Shown here in pieces: positions 13,001 to 28,000 of a stretch of 64,000 bases of DNA. A program made the translations under genes and the position numbers. Source of the DNA: Strigops habroptila (Eukaryota; Chordata; Aves; Psittaciformes; Psittacidae); assembly GCF_004027225.2 (NCBI RefSeq), contig NC_044302.2, positions 42,282,510-42,346,509 of the forward strand, written 5' to 3'. Each line of letters begins with the position of its first letter. Within the stretch, counting starts at the first letter, position 1. The notes under the pieces were generated by a model. That model saw nothing but the letters and a program-made list of their open reading frames with translations. It made no database searches and was not told the origin of the DNA.

Positions 13001-16000
13001 CTCTAATTTCAAGGAGGTGTCTTTTCTACCTCCTTCCTGGAAGATATTGATGCTGTAGGAGTTTGCCAGTGTATCTGCTCTTTGATCGTCACTGTACCTG
13101 CAGTTAAACAAGACTTGCTGTTATCTTGCTCTCACAGAGTGGATCCTGTGTTTTGATTATATGTATTAGTGTAGTGGTTTATTTGTACATTGTCAAGCAC
13201 ACATATACAAAACTTCTAATACCACACAGAGGATCATGTCTGCCTTTGTCCTCCCTATATATGTATGCTAAAAGGAGTAAACTTGCTCTCCTTTTGCATT
13301 CTACTTGATATAATCAGTTGCAGCATCAGTATTTATCTTGGGAGTATTTTTTCACTTGAAGCTTTACTTTTTTGGGCTCCACATTTTAAGGAGCTCCTTC
13401 TGTTACTCAGGCCCAGGACAAATGTGTTTTTCTTCTGTGTAGAACAACATAAGTCTTTATTGCTTTGGTAATACATTCTGACAGCTGTGGACTTTGCTTT
13501 GTCCTCTCTAATGGAGGGGTCACGGCAGGCGTGTTGTGCTTGCAAAGCAGACATGCCAGCCACACTAATGGGCAGTACCTTGCAGGTAAATCTGTAAACA
13601 CAACTGGAAACCAAGTTGAGATATTTGTGCTAAAAAAAAGGTGTCTGCTTTGAAGTGCTGCTCACAAGTGAAGCTGTTTGCTTCTAATTAAAAGTTCCTG
13701 TAGTGTTGTGCGTCTTTGAAGGTGTCTTGGCCATAGCACTGTCTGGAGGAGTCTGTTGCATCTTGAACATTAACTTCTATTCAAGAAACAGTAGCTTAAT
13801 GGTGTTCATCTGAGCTTATTTGTACCGAAGCAAGCTGAAACAATGTACTGAAATAGCATTTTGCTGTCTCTAAATGGTTTGCTCAGTCAGCATCTATAGT
13901 CTCTTCTAAACAAAGCTTCAGAGCCTAGAAAACCTCAGAGCTATTGTTGGAGTTAAGAGGCTTAAAGGTCTGTAAGGATCTTCTCTCTTTATTCTGCTGC
14001 TAGTCTTTAGTGTGTAAGGTTTAATACTCCTGTCAGCTAAAATTTACTCATCTCTGTTGCAGCACTAGTTAAAAAGAGCTAGGTAAGGGAAAAGGTGCAT
14101 AAGGGTAGACCTCTGCTTTTTTCAGGATGAACTGTGATACATTCCAACACAGCCTTCTCAAGCAGATTTTTGTCCTTATAGTGCCAAGTATTTTCTGAAG
14201 CTAAATGTTTCCTTGGCTGGTCATTTAAACCAGTTCTTCAGTCTCGTATATGAACACTTGGGACATCCTTATCAGTTCCTCCGTATCTAGGGTGTCATTA
14301 CCTGCCAAGGAGTTGTGCCCTGATTTTTTTCTCTGGGCCACATGGTATGCTTTAGTGTCTTGACTGTGTATCAAAACACATGTAAGGCCTTGATAAGTTT
14401 TTGTTTGTTTTTACCAAGCTCCTTTGTTTGTCTGTGGTTCAAGAGGCACAGTAAGATTCCTGATACCACAGGGTACAAATGTAGGATCTTCCTGTCATGA
14501 ATCATTGAAGACATCTTTGTTCCTTCTAGGTTGAATGGCCAGACATGTTTTGTCATCTCTTATATCAATAGCAGAGATGCTTGAGAACTTGGTGAATGTA
14601 CACTGAAGTCCTTTATATGATTTATTTATATTTTATCCTATAGTAGATATGTATTCTTTAGTAAATGGATGTCTATAATACACTATCTCTCCCCTTCCCC
14701 CAATTATGAGGAATGTCTGCTTGGTTTAGTGAGCCTAATTGGAAAAATTCAGTCTTAAAGCTTGTGGACTCTTTCACATGAATTCAGGGAGTTGAGGGTT
14801 GTTAGATATGTTTGCTTTCTAATGTCTTATTCTCACAGAAAATATTACTACTTTGGTTTTCATTGATAAAGAAGGATTCAGACATGCCACTATGAATACA
14901 TGAGAATTCTCTAATGTGGTTAATGTTTTTTGTATCTATGGAAACTATTCCCTTTGTGTCAATTTTAGATAGTACACATGCTAATGTTCATGGCTAATGT
15001 TCACCAAGACCTGTTGCCAAAAACCATTTGATAGCCTGCTTTTGCACCAGTAGACAGTGTAATGCACAGCACGTGTATGGATGTGGACTTGTGTAGTAAC
15101 CCTTAGGTGGTTTTGCTGACTCTCTAAACTCAGATCATCATGTGGCAATTTGGGATGAGTGTGAAGAGATGCACATAGGAGAAAGTACATGGTTCTTGAC
15201 ACAATAATGACCTTTCCCCCTCCCCATTTTTTTCTGTTGTAACTAAATGTACTTGTCTCATTATTGTTATCTTGATAATGAGTTATATGTATTATTCTTT
15301 TTATGTAAGATAATAGTTGTCTTTGTTACGCTTCCATTGTATGCCGCTATAACAGAACAGCATAGAATGGCTTTAGCAACCTTTGTAAAGTTTTGATGGG
15401 TATGGACATCAGTATCATAAAGGTAAATGGTACCCCTGAGCAGTAGCAAGTAATTCAGCTACTGAGTGTTTTGTTCAGTGACCTGCCTCTGAAAAGGACT
15501 TTGGTGTGATGTGGATCCAGGAAACTGATGACAATTGTTTCCTCTGAGGAACATCAAGGTGGAGCCACCTAAACCTTAATAACTTTATTGCAGGAGTTGT
15601 TCTTGCTTTGGGACCAATGCGAAAACACTGAGAGCTTTCTTTATCTCAATTCTACATAGATATTCCTGCTAAGCTACAGTTAGGTTGATCTAGGTTGAAA
15701 CTGCATAGCTTTAGGAACTTGAATTTATTGTAAGTTTATTTCTACAGTTCTCAAATGGTGCTTTTAAGGATGTAAAGGATGTTAAGGATGACTTCTGATC
15801 ATGTGAGATGCCTATTACTGAACTTAGCAAAGGGTAGAGACATATGGACTGGCAAAACATATGGGCCTGGAGGGAGGCTGTGGGTGTAGTTTAAAGTGGC
15901 CTAATCAAGTTTATTACAAAATTTATTATGATCCAGAAATTTATTCTTTAATTTCAGAACTTTTTGAAAGAAAAAAGTAATTCCCTGAGTATGTCAGCAG

Positions 16001-19000
16001 ATAGGCTTTCAACACTGCCTGACAAGTGTCCTCTTGTTTCTGAAGTATACCATCAAAGCCCCTTTCCCTCAGTAAGCTGAGACAGAAACTTTCATTTATG
16101 ATCTGCTTACCTATATGGAAGACCAAGGCAGGGAGTGCTAGCGTGCAAAAGACCTACGTTTGTGGAATGTGTCATCATCTTCTGGTCCTTCTAGGAGAAA
16201 AGAGAAACTATACTTCTTTGGAAGCAAGTCTGAGTTGTATTGCATAGATCAGATATTTGCCCTGTACTGATGTGGTCATATGTGTTTGGTATCCTTCAAA
16301 ATGGAGGTGAAAGCATTACAAGAAACACTACTCTGCAGTAACTACCTCAAGCTTAGTTTCCCTGTGGATATCCACTTCAAAGTTTGTGTTATAAAATGTA
16401 ACTGGCAAAATTAATTACACTTAGAGATGCAACTGATTATAATCTACTTTTTGTTTTCCAAGGTGGAGAAAGTACACAGAGGTGATCAGATGGATGGGCT
16501 TCTTTATCCTGCTAAGAAAATAACACCGATAGCAAAAAGTGATACAGAGCAACACAAGGCATCTCAGAATGTTACTTCTTCAAAAGCAGACCCTTTGTTA
16601 AAACCAAATATGGAGAGCACGCCTGCATCACTTAGTAGTGACTTCAAGCAGAAAATTGTCAACATTTTGCTGAAGTATTCTAGTGGTCTTTGGGCTAATG
16701 CACTTCCCAAATTGTACCAGGACACGTACCAACTAAAATTTCCAGAAGACGTTCTAAATAACCTAGAGCTGCTCTCAGATATATGTATAGTGGACTATGT
16801 ATCTGAAGTCCCCAAAAAGGCCATCCTCTATGCTAAACCCCAAAGATGCATTGATGCAAATCTGAATGTAACCGAGAGAGTCCAGAGGCATGGTGCTATG
16901 AAAGCTACAGCTGAACAACAGTATGAAGAATCCAAGGACCATTATCCAGAGAACATAACTGTTCCTCCTCTAACCATTCCGTCGGAAGGATCTGTGTCCA
17001 TCATGGTGTTAGAACTCAAAAACACTAATGAGGTCCTAATTAGGCAAGTTTGTACTTAAGAAACTCTCTTTTTTTTTATTTATTTATGAATTCACATATT
17101 AATATTGTACAGGTCCGCCGTAAGAGGACGGATGAACAGGAGGTTGCAGGACTTTATTTACTTACTTCGATAATGAAAATTAATCCTTTGTTTGGGTGCT
17201 TAAATGAAAATTTTCTGAAACTTTTTCTCTGCTGAGCTGATCTATCATTTGCTTGTCTGAGAATCAAAGCAGATTTGACTTGCCATTGGAAGACTTTTTT
17301 AAATAACCCTATTATAAAACATAGTAGTATTCAGATATTGCTGCAATACTTATATTTTTTAACTTCTATAACTGACTTACTACTGACTAAGGGTGACCTG
17401 AGTGTGTTCAGATTACACTGCAGTTTTCACTTATGGGGACACATGAGCTTCCACCCAACGATAAACTACTAGTGCTTTTTGGTTTGGTTGCTAATCAGCC
17501 CAGCCTTAGAGGACTGTATAAAAGTAAATTGTAGTGGCTGTATTACGTTATTGTACTGTTTCAGGAAATACTATGATAAGCTTTCTATACTTCATTGCTG
17601 AGATAAAATACACAAATCCTAGCAGTTCTTTAAAACGTTAAAAAAACCCAACCAATCAAACAAGCAAAAAACCCCCAAATGCTTTTTACAGAAGATACTC
17701 CATTTTGAAAATTATTTTAAGTTGAGCCTAATCTTAAAAAAGTTTTATATGTCACCTCAAAGATGAACCGAACAACTGTGTGATAATATACTATATTGAC
17801 AGCAGTCTGTTTTTTCCTGCTAGTTTCTCCAGTTCCAGCTTTCATTAGGTAGTTTCAGTCATTCTCAGAGGTCCTGGTTAGGATCAAAATAAGTGTGCGT
17901 GCAGTTTAGTTACAGATCCTTTCACTATGAAACTAATACCCGGTTCCTCATTACCCATTGACAGTATTCAACACACTAGCCTTGAGGCTGAAATTTAGAT
18001 GTCCTTTTTCTCTCTAGCTATCAGTAATGTATTGGAATACTCAACCTTGACCTTACTTTATGTGCTAGTCCATTGTTCTAGTTTCCTGAAGTCATGGAAT
18101 CTTAATGGTGATAATGTGTAGTGAAAATCCCCATACTTGGGGATTATGAGAGACATTCTCATTTGAGAATGTTGCCATCTTTGTTGTAGCTGCTAACACC
18201 ATTCCTATTTTGTGCTTTTTCTCAGATAAGCTTTTCTTGTACATTGCTTATATATTTATTTTGTATACTGATCTTAACAAAAAGCATAATTTAAGGCAAG
18301 ATTTCTCATCCACCATTAACATGTGTTGTATCTCCAGCTGGATGAGGCAATCATTTTAGCAAAGAAGACACAGCTGAAGTTTGTGAGTGAGCCTAAGCTT
18401 AAGAAAAGAAATTACAGAAGGAACAACTACATCAAAGAAAAGAGAGGCTTTATGTTTTAGGTTGTTCCTGAGAGAGCTTTGTTTGAATTTAGTTGAAGAC
18501 ATGAAACATGATGAAAATTAATAGTGCCAGGAAAGACAGCTGTAGTTATCTGTAGTTATCTGTACATACAGATATTGAAGCAGTAGACGTGATGCATATT
18601 GCATGTTTTGTATTGGGAAGAGCAGGAACAAATTATCTGGGTATTAACTCTGCAAAACTTTTCTTTTTCTTACTATACACCTTTTAATTCTGGCAGCATT
18701 GATGACTTCCTCTATATGTGAAGTAATGAATCTTAGCTTTCTAATCTGTTATTTTAAGGATGTTTCCACTAATTATTTGGGGCAATGCTTCAAGTCCCAT
18801 GGATTAAAATACTGTATGACACAGATGAGCTGAGGTTGATTATGTTAAAATTTCTCTAAATCAGCAGTTCCCAAATTTTGGACCAAGGTTCTTGGACAGT
18901 ATTAAAGTTTCTGAATTTGTCAGCTCTGTGTAGGTATATGATGGTGATTAGTGGTTTCTTGGCCCTAGATACAGAAATGACTCCTTAGGGTTATGTATGT

Positions 19001-22000
19001 ACTTCATGGGCAAGGTCATTTATCTTCAAGGTGAAACTATCCCTAAACTGAGTAGTTTTTTGCTGTGACAAGAAAACGTTCATGTGGGTGTATAGGAAGG
19101 AAGCAATGCATGGACTCACCTTTCCTGTGCATGTACCTGCAGTCACCTTCTCACGATCTGCACAAGAGCTGTGTAGTTGTTTTTTTGTAGGATCAATAAA
19201 CTCAACATTGTTCTTTCTGTCTTGGGGATGGAGCAATATCTCTTTATTGTCTTGGTATGTGGCTAAGCATTGTTCGGCTGAAACCTTTCAACTGCAGTAC
19301 TAATTAAGACAAAGCTGGAAGGTTTGCTGCTATTTCAATTCTGAGACATAGTACAATTCTTAAGAATCCCCATGTAGTCAGAATGAAGGTGAGGAAATAA
19401 AAACACTCCTAGATACTGGCTATACATCTACAACAGTGTGACTTAAGGAAGAGATGATAAGCTAGGTGCTACATTTGAATTCGCACAAGAATAATTAACT
19501 ATCAGCTTTTATTCTCAACTGCTTTGAGCTTCTGTGCTACAGGTCAGATGCTTTTTTTCCTCTTCTTTTACCTTTTTGAATAGACAGAATTTTATAGCTT
19601 GTTTCAGTATGGAAGCATACCCCTCTGTTCCCTTTGCAGTAAAGCTGCAAGCTTTACTTGAATGTGAATTGGTTCCAGTTGAGGCTTAGAGTGGTGCTGA
19701 ATGCACACTTGCAGTGTCTGGCCACCTCCACATAGCTTAGTCTCTAACATACTTTTTTTTATGTTGCTTTCCGATATTATTTTCTAAAGAATCTGAAAAA
19801 TAATTTTTCAATTGGCTTTGAGTGGCTGAAAGCTTCTTCAGTGCAATGCTCAGCCATTATCAGAAAATAGTGAGTGAGGCAGGAAATTCTGAACGATTAC
19901 ACTACTTTCTGTTAAGATACTCCTACTGTCTGTTGAGTATCTCTAGAAAACGAATGTTAGGAAATAAATTTTTAAGTAGCACATAAGTGATCGTTGCACC
20001 ACTCCATGTCCATTATGAAGCAGATGAGTGCTTACACAGAAGCAAAAGGTCTGTTATTCTGAAAAGCAATATATAATTGGATGGTGAGGTAGTAGGCTGT
20101 CTTCAGGAGAGTGAGGGTAACCTGGAATATGGTCAGATTGAAGTTAATCTTTATAATAAGGTTAGGATAGTATGTCATAGTACAGTATCTGCACTAATCT
20201 TGGGCATATAATAAACCTTTAGAATAAACCTAGATTTTTATAGGATGATAATCTGTGTGGGAGACATGAGCAGTATTAATCACTCTATGAACAAGTTAAA
20301 ATAGTAGCTACTAATACAAATTTGAGATAAAGTTTTCCTTTTGTCAGCTTTAATCTGACTTGTTTCTGAAGCATTCATTTTCCCATTTGGAGTTTTCAGT
20401 AAGTTTATATACTTTATTAAAGAAGATCTATGCAACACAAACTGCTTCAGTATGAACCATTAGGTAGCTTAGTATCATGATTGTTCTGAAGGTGGAGAGT
20501 AAACAGCACATGGTTTGACAGCTGATGATAAAGTTATTTTAGATACCTTGGTTTTGATCAACCTTCATGAAAACCAGATTAAGCTGGTGTTTGTATGACA
20601 GAGTAACTTCAGAGATGACATATTAGTCCTCTTTTATACTTGGTCCCAGGTACTACTCTGGTCTTGTGGTCAAGTTGCTCTATGTGATTGTAATAATCAA
20701 GTAAGAGCTCTTACTAAAAATCTAGTGTAGCATGTTGGATTATAGACTGCTGAACCACATTTATCTGTCAACAAAAGTACTGAATTTTATGTCAGTTATT
20801 TTTCAATAGCCGTGTTAGTGGGAAAAGAGTTTGGATACCTCTGTGCTTAGAAAATATATATATCCATAATTTACTCATATTCAAATATGCATATATATGT
20901 TCTTAGGGTTTTATTCAGCTTTTTGAAGTTGCATCCTAACTATTGTGGTGGTTTGTTTTGTTTTTTTTTTTTTGTTTTGTAAAATACTGTAGGTATGTGG
21001 GCAAAGATTATTCTTCTGCCCAGGAACAAATGGAAGATGACATGAAAGCATACTATAGTCAGAATAGTAAAGTGTCACTAGCTCAATCTCTGAGCGTTGG
21101 GCAACTTGTTGCAGTACATGCTGAAGAAGATGCCTGGTTGCGTGCTCGGATAATTTCTCTAGAAGACAACAGAATAAAGGCAAGCAATTACTTCTTTTGG
21201 CACTTGGAGAAAGACTTGGCACAATCTTGGCTTTTAGATACATAGTCAATTCCTAAATATGCTGCACTAGCATTCTGTTCTTTCTTGCCCTGAAGTACTT
21301 CTGTTTGCAGTTATATGAGAAATTAAGTCTTCTTTGAAGTTACGTGATTGCCAAAATTAAATGGTCTTTCAGGATTTTTTCCCATAAATAGTTTGAGTTT
21401 GAGGGTTTTGGGTTGGGTTTAATATGGGGCTGAGCCTTACAGCACTTCTGTACTGAAATGTACCTTTAATAGTCTTGGAGGGAACGGGCGTAATAGCGCT
21501 AATTTGGAATGGGACAGGGGAAGGAAAAGGAAAGAACAAAACCCACTTGCTGATAGATGTTGTTTGAAGTCTTATACTGAAGTATCTATTACATCCACTA
21601 GATAGCAAGACTATTAGAAACATACTTGTGTTCCCTTCCGTGTAGATCTTGCAACTCTGGGAGTTATATGTAGATTATTTAACTCCTCTGTTACACTTTT
21701 CTTGGGCCAAATAGACTCTACTTGCCATCTGCAATGAAACGATAGAACTTTCAAACTCCTCAATTATTTCTTGCTAGCCAAACATTTAATGATGCCTTTT
21801 CATATTTTGTTTCTTCCCCCAGTTACGTGACTTTTTACTCAGGTCTGCTTAACATACTTCTAAAGTTGATCCAGTTCATAAATATTTAAATAGCGCATGT
21901 ATTAGAATTGAGACTTTTCTGAAAAGTAGTGGTACCCTTCAGCTGGAACTTGGAGGGGAGCATCAGAACTGAGTTTTGTGAAAGATTGTTGGATTTAGAG

Positions 22001-25000
22001 AAATGTCAAGGACAGTTGGTAGTAACTTTGCCTCTAATTTCTCTCTAGCTAGAGCTATCAGCCAAAAGAAAGCTACTGCTTTATTGCAGCATTTTTTGAT
22101 TGTCCTCTGACACAGTGTTCAGGCCCCCTTTTCAAGTTTGTTATCCATGATACAGTTTAGAAAAAAGTTGTAAAAAGCCCTGTCAAAGCCTTCTTTCACT
22201 TCAGCTCAAATTATTTGCTGCCCATCAGCAGTTTCCTTACTGGTTTCCTGCATTGGCTGTGGTATTTGTATCAACATTACTGTAAGCATAAATCAGAATT
22301 ATTCTCTTAACGTTGTAAAAACAACAGGCAAAATATAGAATGGCACTTAGGTGGTCTTTGACTCTTCAACACTTTCAACACTTTACAAATAAAAATTGCT
22401 GCTTTATTACCTTTCTTCATGTGGTTGAGGTAATATATGCTGTTCCAGTACTGTTCAATTAGAAGCTGAGGTTCCTCGGAACAGTTGGAGAGGATGATTT
22501 TACAGAGATGTTGAGAACAGAGATCCCTGAAAACACAAAACATTCAAGCAGTGAAATAAACATGAAATAAATGATGTTACATAGTAACAAAGTGATTTGT
22601 CTGTGGCTGTGCAGAGAATGTGGTAACAGTATATTTTCCCTGGACTCAAGAAAACATATCTTCAGTTATATTCGTGATCTTACACTTTTGTTCCCCTTTT
22701 CATTATCAGGTATGCTATGTTGATCATGGCTTCAGTGACTTTGTTGAAAGCAACAGTTTGTACAAACTACAGAAACAGTTCCATTCACTTCCATTTCAAG
22801 CTGCAAAATGTAAACTGGCAGGTAAGAGAAAGCCAGTGTTGACTATACAGCTTGCTGTTGCACAATTTACAGATTGAAACATCTGGGAGTTATGATCCTT
22901 GTTTGTAATACCTCTGTATATGTTAGATTTTATCCAAGACAGCTAGTCTAAACAGATGCAGGTTGGCATGGAAAGTAAGGAAGGAAGGAAGGGGAAGGAA
23001 GGAAGGAAGGAAAAGTAAGAAAGGAAGGAAGGGAAAGTAAGGAAGGAAGGGAGGGAAAGCAGGGAAGGAAGAAAGGGAAGAAAGGGAAAGGAAGAAAGAA
23101 AGATTTATAAAGGTTTTATAAAGAAACCTTGATATTAGAAGACCTGTATTTCTATAATAGAACTTAGTTGTTTCTGCACTTGGCTTGAATGTCTTTTGTC
23201 CCTTTAATATATGCGAGAAAAATAAGGAAACGTTGGCTGTTGTGTGAAGCAATGTATTAGCACAACTCCTTTTTCCACAAATGAGGCATATCTGTTGTAG
23301 CCAGGTCAGGCAATACTCCTAAATATGATCCTATTGTAAAGTGATCCTTCCCCTTTTAGTGCTTGCATACTTGCAGACTTCCTAGACTCGACTGGAAATT
23401 ACTTCCTAAAGCTGGTAGGCATTTCTAATTTTTTAGAAATATTTTATTTTAAATATATAAAATTGCCATGAATTAGCTTGCTTTTTGTTTGTTTAATACT
23501 TGGATGCATTCCTTTTTTCTCTACACATTTGACTTGACTCTTTCTGAAGAGGATCATCTTTTCTATTTTTTCTGTCTTCCCTGAAGATGGCTTTCTGTCT
23601 TAAAAAGGTGGAAATTGAGCAGAATGCAAGTAGGGGTGCAGTACAGCTATCCTGCTACATCCTGATTCTCGGAAAGATTCCTGTTGAAAACACAGACCTG
23701 GTCATTATTTTTCCCTTTGAATACAATGATACATAAAAAGTACTGTGTGTCTTACAGGACTGGAAGTCTTCTGTGATGATCCTGTCCTGGTGAAGGCTGT
23801 GGAATCACAGACATGCTCCAAGATATTTGCTGTGGAAATACTGGAAAAGAGTGATGTTCCTCTTCTTGTTCTCTATGACACTTCTGGAGAAGATGATATC
23901 AACATCAATGCTACTTGTCTGAAGGCATTGTATGACAAGTCTCTTGAACTGCACCTCCAGGTACCGTTTTCCTGTTTCCTTCTAAATTCATTAAAAATGA
24001 CTGACCACTCAGGTCTTGGATGGACAAAACACAGTACTCAGAAATTTGCTAAGTTTGCGTGTGTGGTTTGCCCCCCCACTTTCTTGTCAAAATCTTACCG
24101 TTACAGGTAGATGCACTATATACACATGTCAGAGTAACCAGCGTTTTCTCTGATGGAAGCCTGTATTGCCAAGTGCCATCTAAAGGCATGTCTAGACTTT
24201 CTGAAATCTTGCAGAAACTGGAAGACTACTTCCACTACAAGGTAGGTTCTATGGTGAGAGAAGTGGTGAAGTCATGTAGCCTTTCTTCAGAGTGTACCAG
24301 TAATTTTCCTTGCACATAAGTTTTACTGAGGTAGCCATGGACTATTCTAAAAGGCTATAGATTCTCTTTATATTTTTGGTGAGGGCATCCTTCAGTTTAA
24401 AAAGTGTCTTTTGATAATATCTTGTTCACAAGCTGTCTTTAAGGGTTGAGTAACTTTATGACTTTCCCTGACTACTGAGAACAGTAACAATATGGCTCAT
24501 AATGGGAAACTCCCAGTGGAAACTACATCAGGTTACTACAAAACCTGTGGAGATCCTGCCATATTTTTTTCTGGAAGTTTTACTTAATGCGGTAGAGTCG
24601 AGGCACATAAACAGCCTGGCCCACAGCACACTGTGCATAGTGACAATAAAAGCAATGTAACCAAGGTCTGTCCTTTTTAGCCTGGCTTCCTTGGAGATTC
24701 AATGGCTTTGATCTGATCCATCGCGTATGTTGTCCTTGTACCTTGGCTTTTGAATGTTCTGGTTAATTTCAAGTAGAACAGATGCATAGGAGGCATTTTT
24801 AAGTCTTAAGTTGTTTTAAGATAGGCATGTGGCAGAGAAGTATGATATTCCACCAGCCATTTACAGATACATACAACAACACTTAGTGGACTCAAGAGAA
24901 TTTATAAAAAATGGAAGAGAATCTAATTTGTTCAACATTCAGCTGAGCCATGAAATGCAGATCTTTAAAGGTCTGTTAGAACTGCTGCTTGTGAAACTAC

Positions 25001-28000
25001 TCCGTCAAAGTGTTTTTAGGTGTAGAAGTTGAGCTTTAGACCTGTTGTGGAACACACACCATCTGGAAATACTTTGTCGAACATGTCTCAGTTATCAAGA
25101 TACAGTTTCAAGCAAGCTAAACACTTAAGGAGGGTGTATAGAGCCCTGATTGTGTTAAACAACACAAAGATAGGCAGCCAAGTAGGTATTTCAAAAGCTC
25201 AGATTTTCTGGAATCTTGTTGCTGTTAAAGAGAGAACTTGACTCAGAATCTTTAATATCAGTCTCTCTATGAGGGTGAAAGAAGCAGTCTTGACTTTGCA
25301 GCTTATCTTGAGGGTTTTTATTTTGCCTGAGAATTTAAGCAAACTGTGGTGTTGATGGGTCTTCATATGGAGCTTATTCATGTTTTGTGTAGTGTAACCA
25401 TTCTCATGTTATTTAGGAACATTGTGGTGAATGTCACCCCCATGAGACTTTCATTTGAGTCGGTATTAAATTTGGTTTGTTAAATATCTCAACAAATGTG
25501 TGCTAGAATATAAGGTAGGAGTTTCTCCTGTTGTCTGTCACAGCTCTAAACTGCTCTTGCTTTTCGGAACACTGAAGGAATGGTCAGTGATTTTGTATTT
25601 TGTGTTTCCAAATGTGGTTTTTTTTCCCTGCCAATTTATATTTTCTCAGTTTCCCTGTAAGACACAGCTTGGAATGAAAGCTTTACTGAGTGGGGAAGCT
25701 TAAAACATGTAAGAAATGCTTCTGAGGCTGGAAAGAGACTTTATATTTGAAACAGTTTTTGCTTCCCAGAACAGTTTATTACATGTGCGGCTTTTGAAAT
25801 GGTTAGAGGAATGTCAGGTAGTAGTAGCTCCATGCTTTTTACCTTCTGTTTTTATATTTGCAGCAGACATCTGAGTTTAATGTATCGCTGCCTTTCTGTG
25901 GCAAAATCTGCTTGTTTCCTTCCAAAGGAAAATGGGCACGTGTAGAGGTAAGAAGTATTCAAAGAACAGCTATGGTTTTCGCACATATAAGTGGCTCTTC
26001 TTGTCATTCAGATAAATCTGAACCCTTAGTTTCCATGAAACTTGCTATCGTGTATGTGTCCTTGTTGTGTTTTTAGCCTCAAGGTTATACTCTCGCTTTC
26101 TTCTTTCAGATAAGAATTATTCACACTAGACGGGCACTTGATGTGCAGTTCATGGATACTGGAACAGTTGCAACTGTAAAAGTATCAGAGCTTAAAGAAA
26201 TCCCACCACAATTCCTGAGAGAAGTAATTGCAATACCTCCTCAGGTATAAAGGCATGTTAAAGCTAACCTATGCTGGATCTCTTGGCAGTGTTGTAGTGC
26301 AACTGCTTCAAGGTTTATGTAATTAAATTTTGTTTTGTTTAGTAGCATTCAACATTGGAGTGTATTTCATTGTGCATCTTTGCCTGTAATAAATCATAAT
26401 GTAGTCCTGTGTTTCAACAGGATGTTGTGTACATGTAATGGTAATGGTTTTGCATGTTCCTCTGTCTCTTTCTGTGTATCATATACTATTGAATCTGTCA
26501 GAATTAATGAAGTTTCTGTGAAAAGGAATGTATGGACTAGTTTCCTATTACTAAATTATACCTTGTGTACTTAAATCTGTTCTTAGGCTTTAAAATGCTG
26601 CCTAGCAGATCTACCTCCTAACACTGGCATGTGGACTCCAGATGCTGTACTGTGGCTGAGAGACACTGTAATGAATTGTCCTGAATTTAGCATGAAGGTA
26701 AACAGTCAAAGTGCATGTGTGACTTGAAATCCATAGGCGTGTGGAAAGAGAATTGAAAGAACTCTAGAAGCTTAACCAGTCATTGAATTTAATTTTGTTA
26801 TAGAAGTTAAAAAGTTTGTAGCCAGCTCCTGGACATAAATTCTATACCAAGTCCTTTTCTTAGGACATTTGGAAGAAAATTTACTTGATTAAGCCTTTAA
26901 GAAGCTTCTCTTTCCCCTCTTTTCACATTAGCCTTTCACATTTTGATGTCCCAGTCCAAATATGCAGCTACAGTTATTTTACCAGCTGGTAAGAAGGAAA
27001 CACATTTGTTAATGTTTCACCACAGAAAAAGATACAACTGTTGAGTTAATCTTAAATTATTTTTATGCCTCCTGTGACATAGCTTTTTCTCCTTCTGGTC
27101 TTGGAAAGCAGCTTTATTTTTTGTTTGCTTTTTTCTAATCCAGTGTGATTTAGTATATGCTATTGTATACTTAGAATTCCTTAAATTATCCTTGAGATAA
27201 AATTATTTCTGCTTGCTATCCATTTTAATTAACCGAAAACACCATTCTGAGGGAAATCTATACCTAGCTACAGATTAAACAAAGCTAATTTCCTCTTAAA
27301 AATCTGATTCCATATATTGTCACAGCACTTTGAAAAAGTGTTTTGTAGCTTGTATTACCTTTTTGCTTGCTTTAACACTGGAGACCATGTAGTTAAAACA
27401 TTGCTCCTCTAATCTGGGACTTATGGCTGTTGCATCTGGCTTTTCTAAACATCCTCTTCCAAAATAATTTCTTACTAATTTTTGCTTGATTAAATAATAG
27501 ACAACAGTTGTATGGTTAAGTTGTGGGAAGTTTTTATTCCTGGCTAGGAAAATCATCAGAATAACAGTAATAACAATAATAACAGTAAAGAAATGTTATA
27601 TCCTTTGTCAAATTTAAATTCAGTGTTTTACTACCAACAATGCTAGCATACTTGATGTTAAATAGGAAATATTTTTTAAGTTAGTGCTTGAAAATTATGC
27701 ATGACACAAACCTGGAAACTTTTTTCATCTTTATTTTTTTCCCATCCTTAATTTACTAGGCTTCATCTCCCATAATGACAGGAAGAGAATTTGAAAAATT
27801 AAGTGTTAATATTTCATAGCATTACTTAGTTGTTTAGATCTGGCTACTCTTCTCCTGAAAACTAAAATTGTACACACAGCACTGAGATGTTGGGCAGAAC
27901 AAAACTCATTTCAAGCTTTGTATGTGTTTTACCTTAGTGATATAGCTGCAAATGCTCTTTTAGCTGTTGTGAGTTGCTTACTATCCCACAACTTCATTAA

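Larger units (their letters stand above)
6485..16462 (+). other. Largest TDRD7 intron, about 10 kb
   Basis: The donor is GTAAGT and the acceptor TTTTCCAAG. The intron holds a short tandem duplication (6876-6932), a long CR1 relic (9378-10840) and a small CR1 fragment (11869-11955). The rest is AT-rich sequence with no gene seen. Confidence 0.8.

Noticed and set aside
24829..25032. Open frame in a TDRD7 intron as an extra exon
   Set aside because: Flanking exons already join to the sequence seen in other vertebrates, and no orthologue has an exon here. Origin is unknown.
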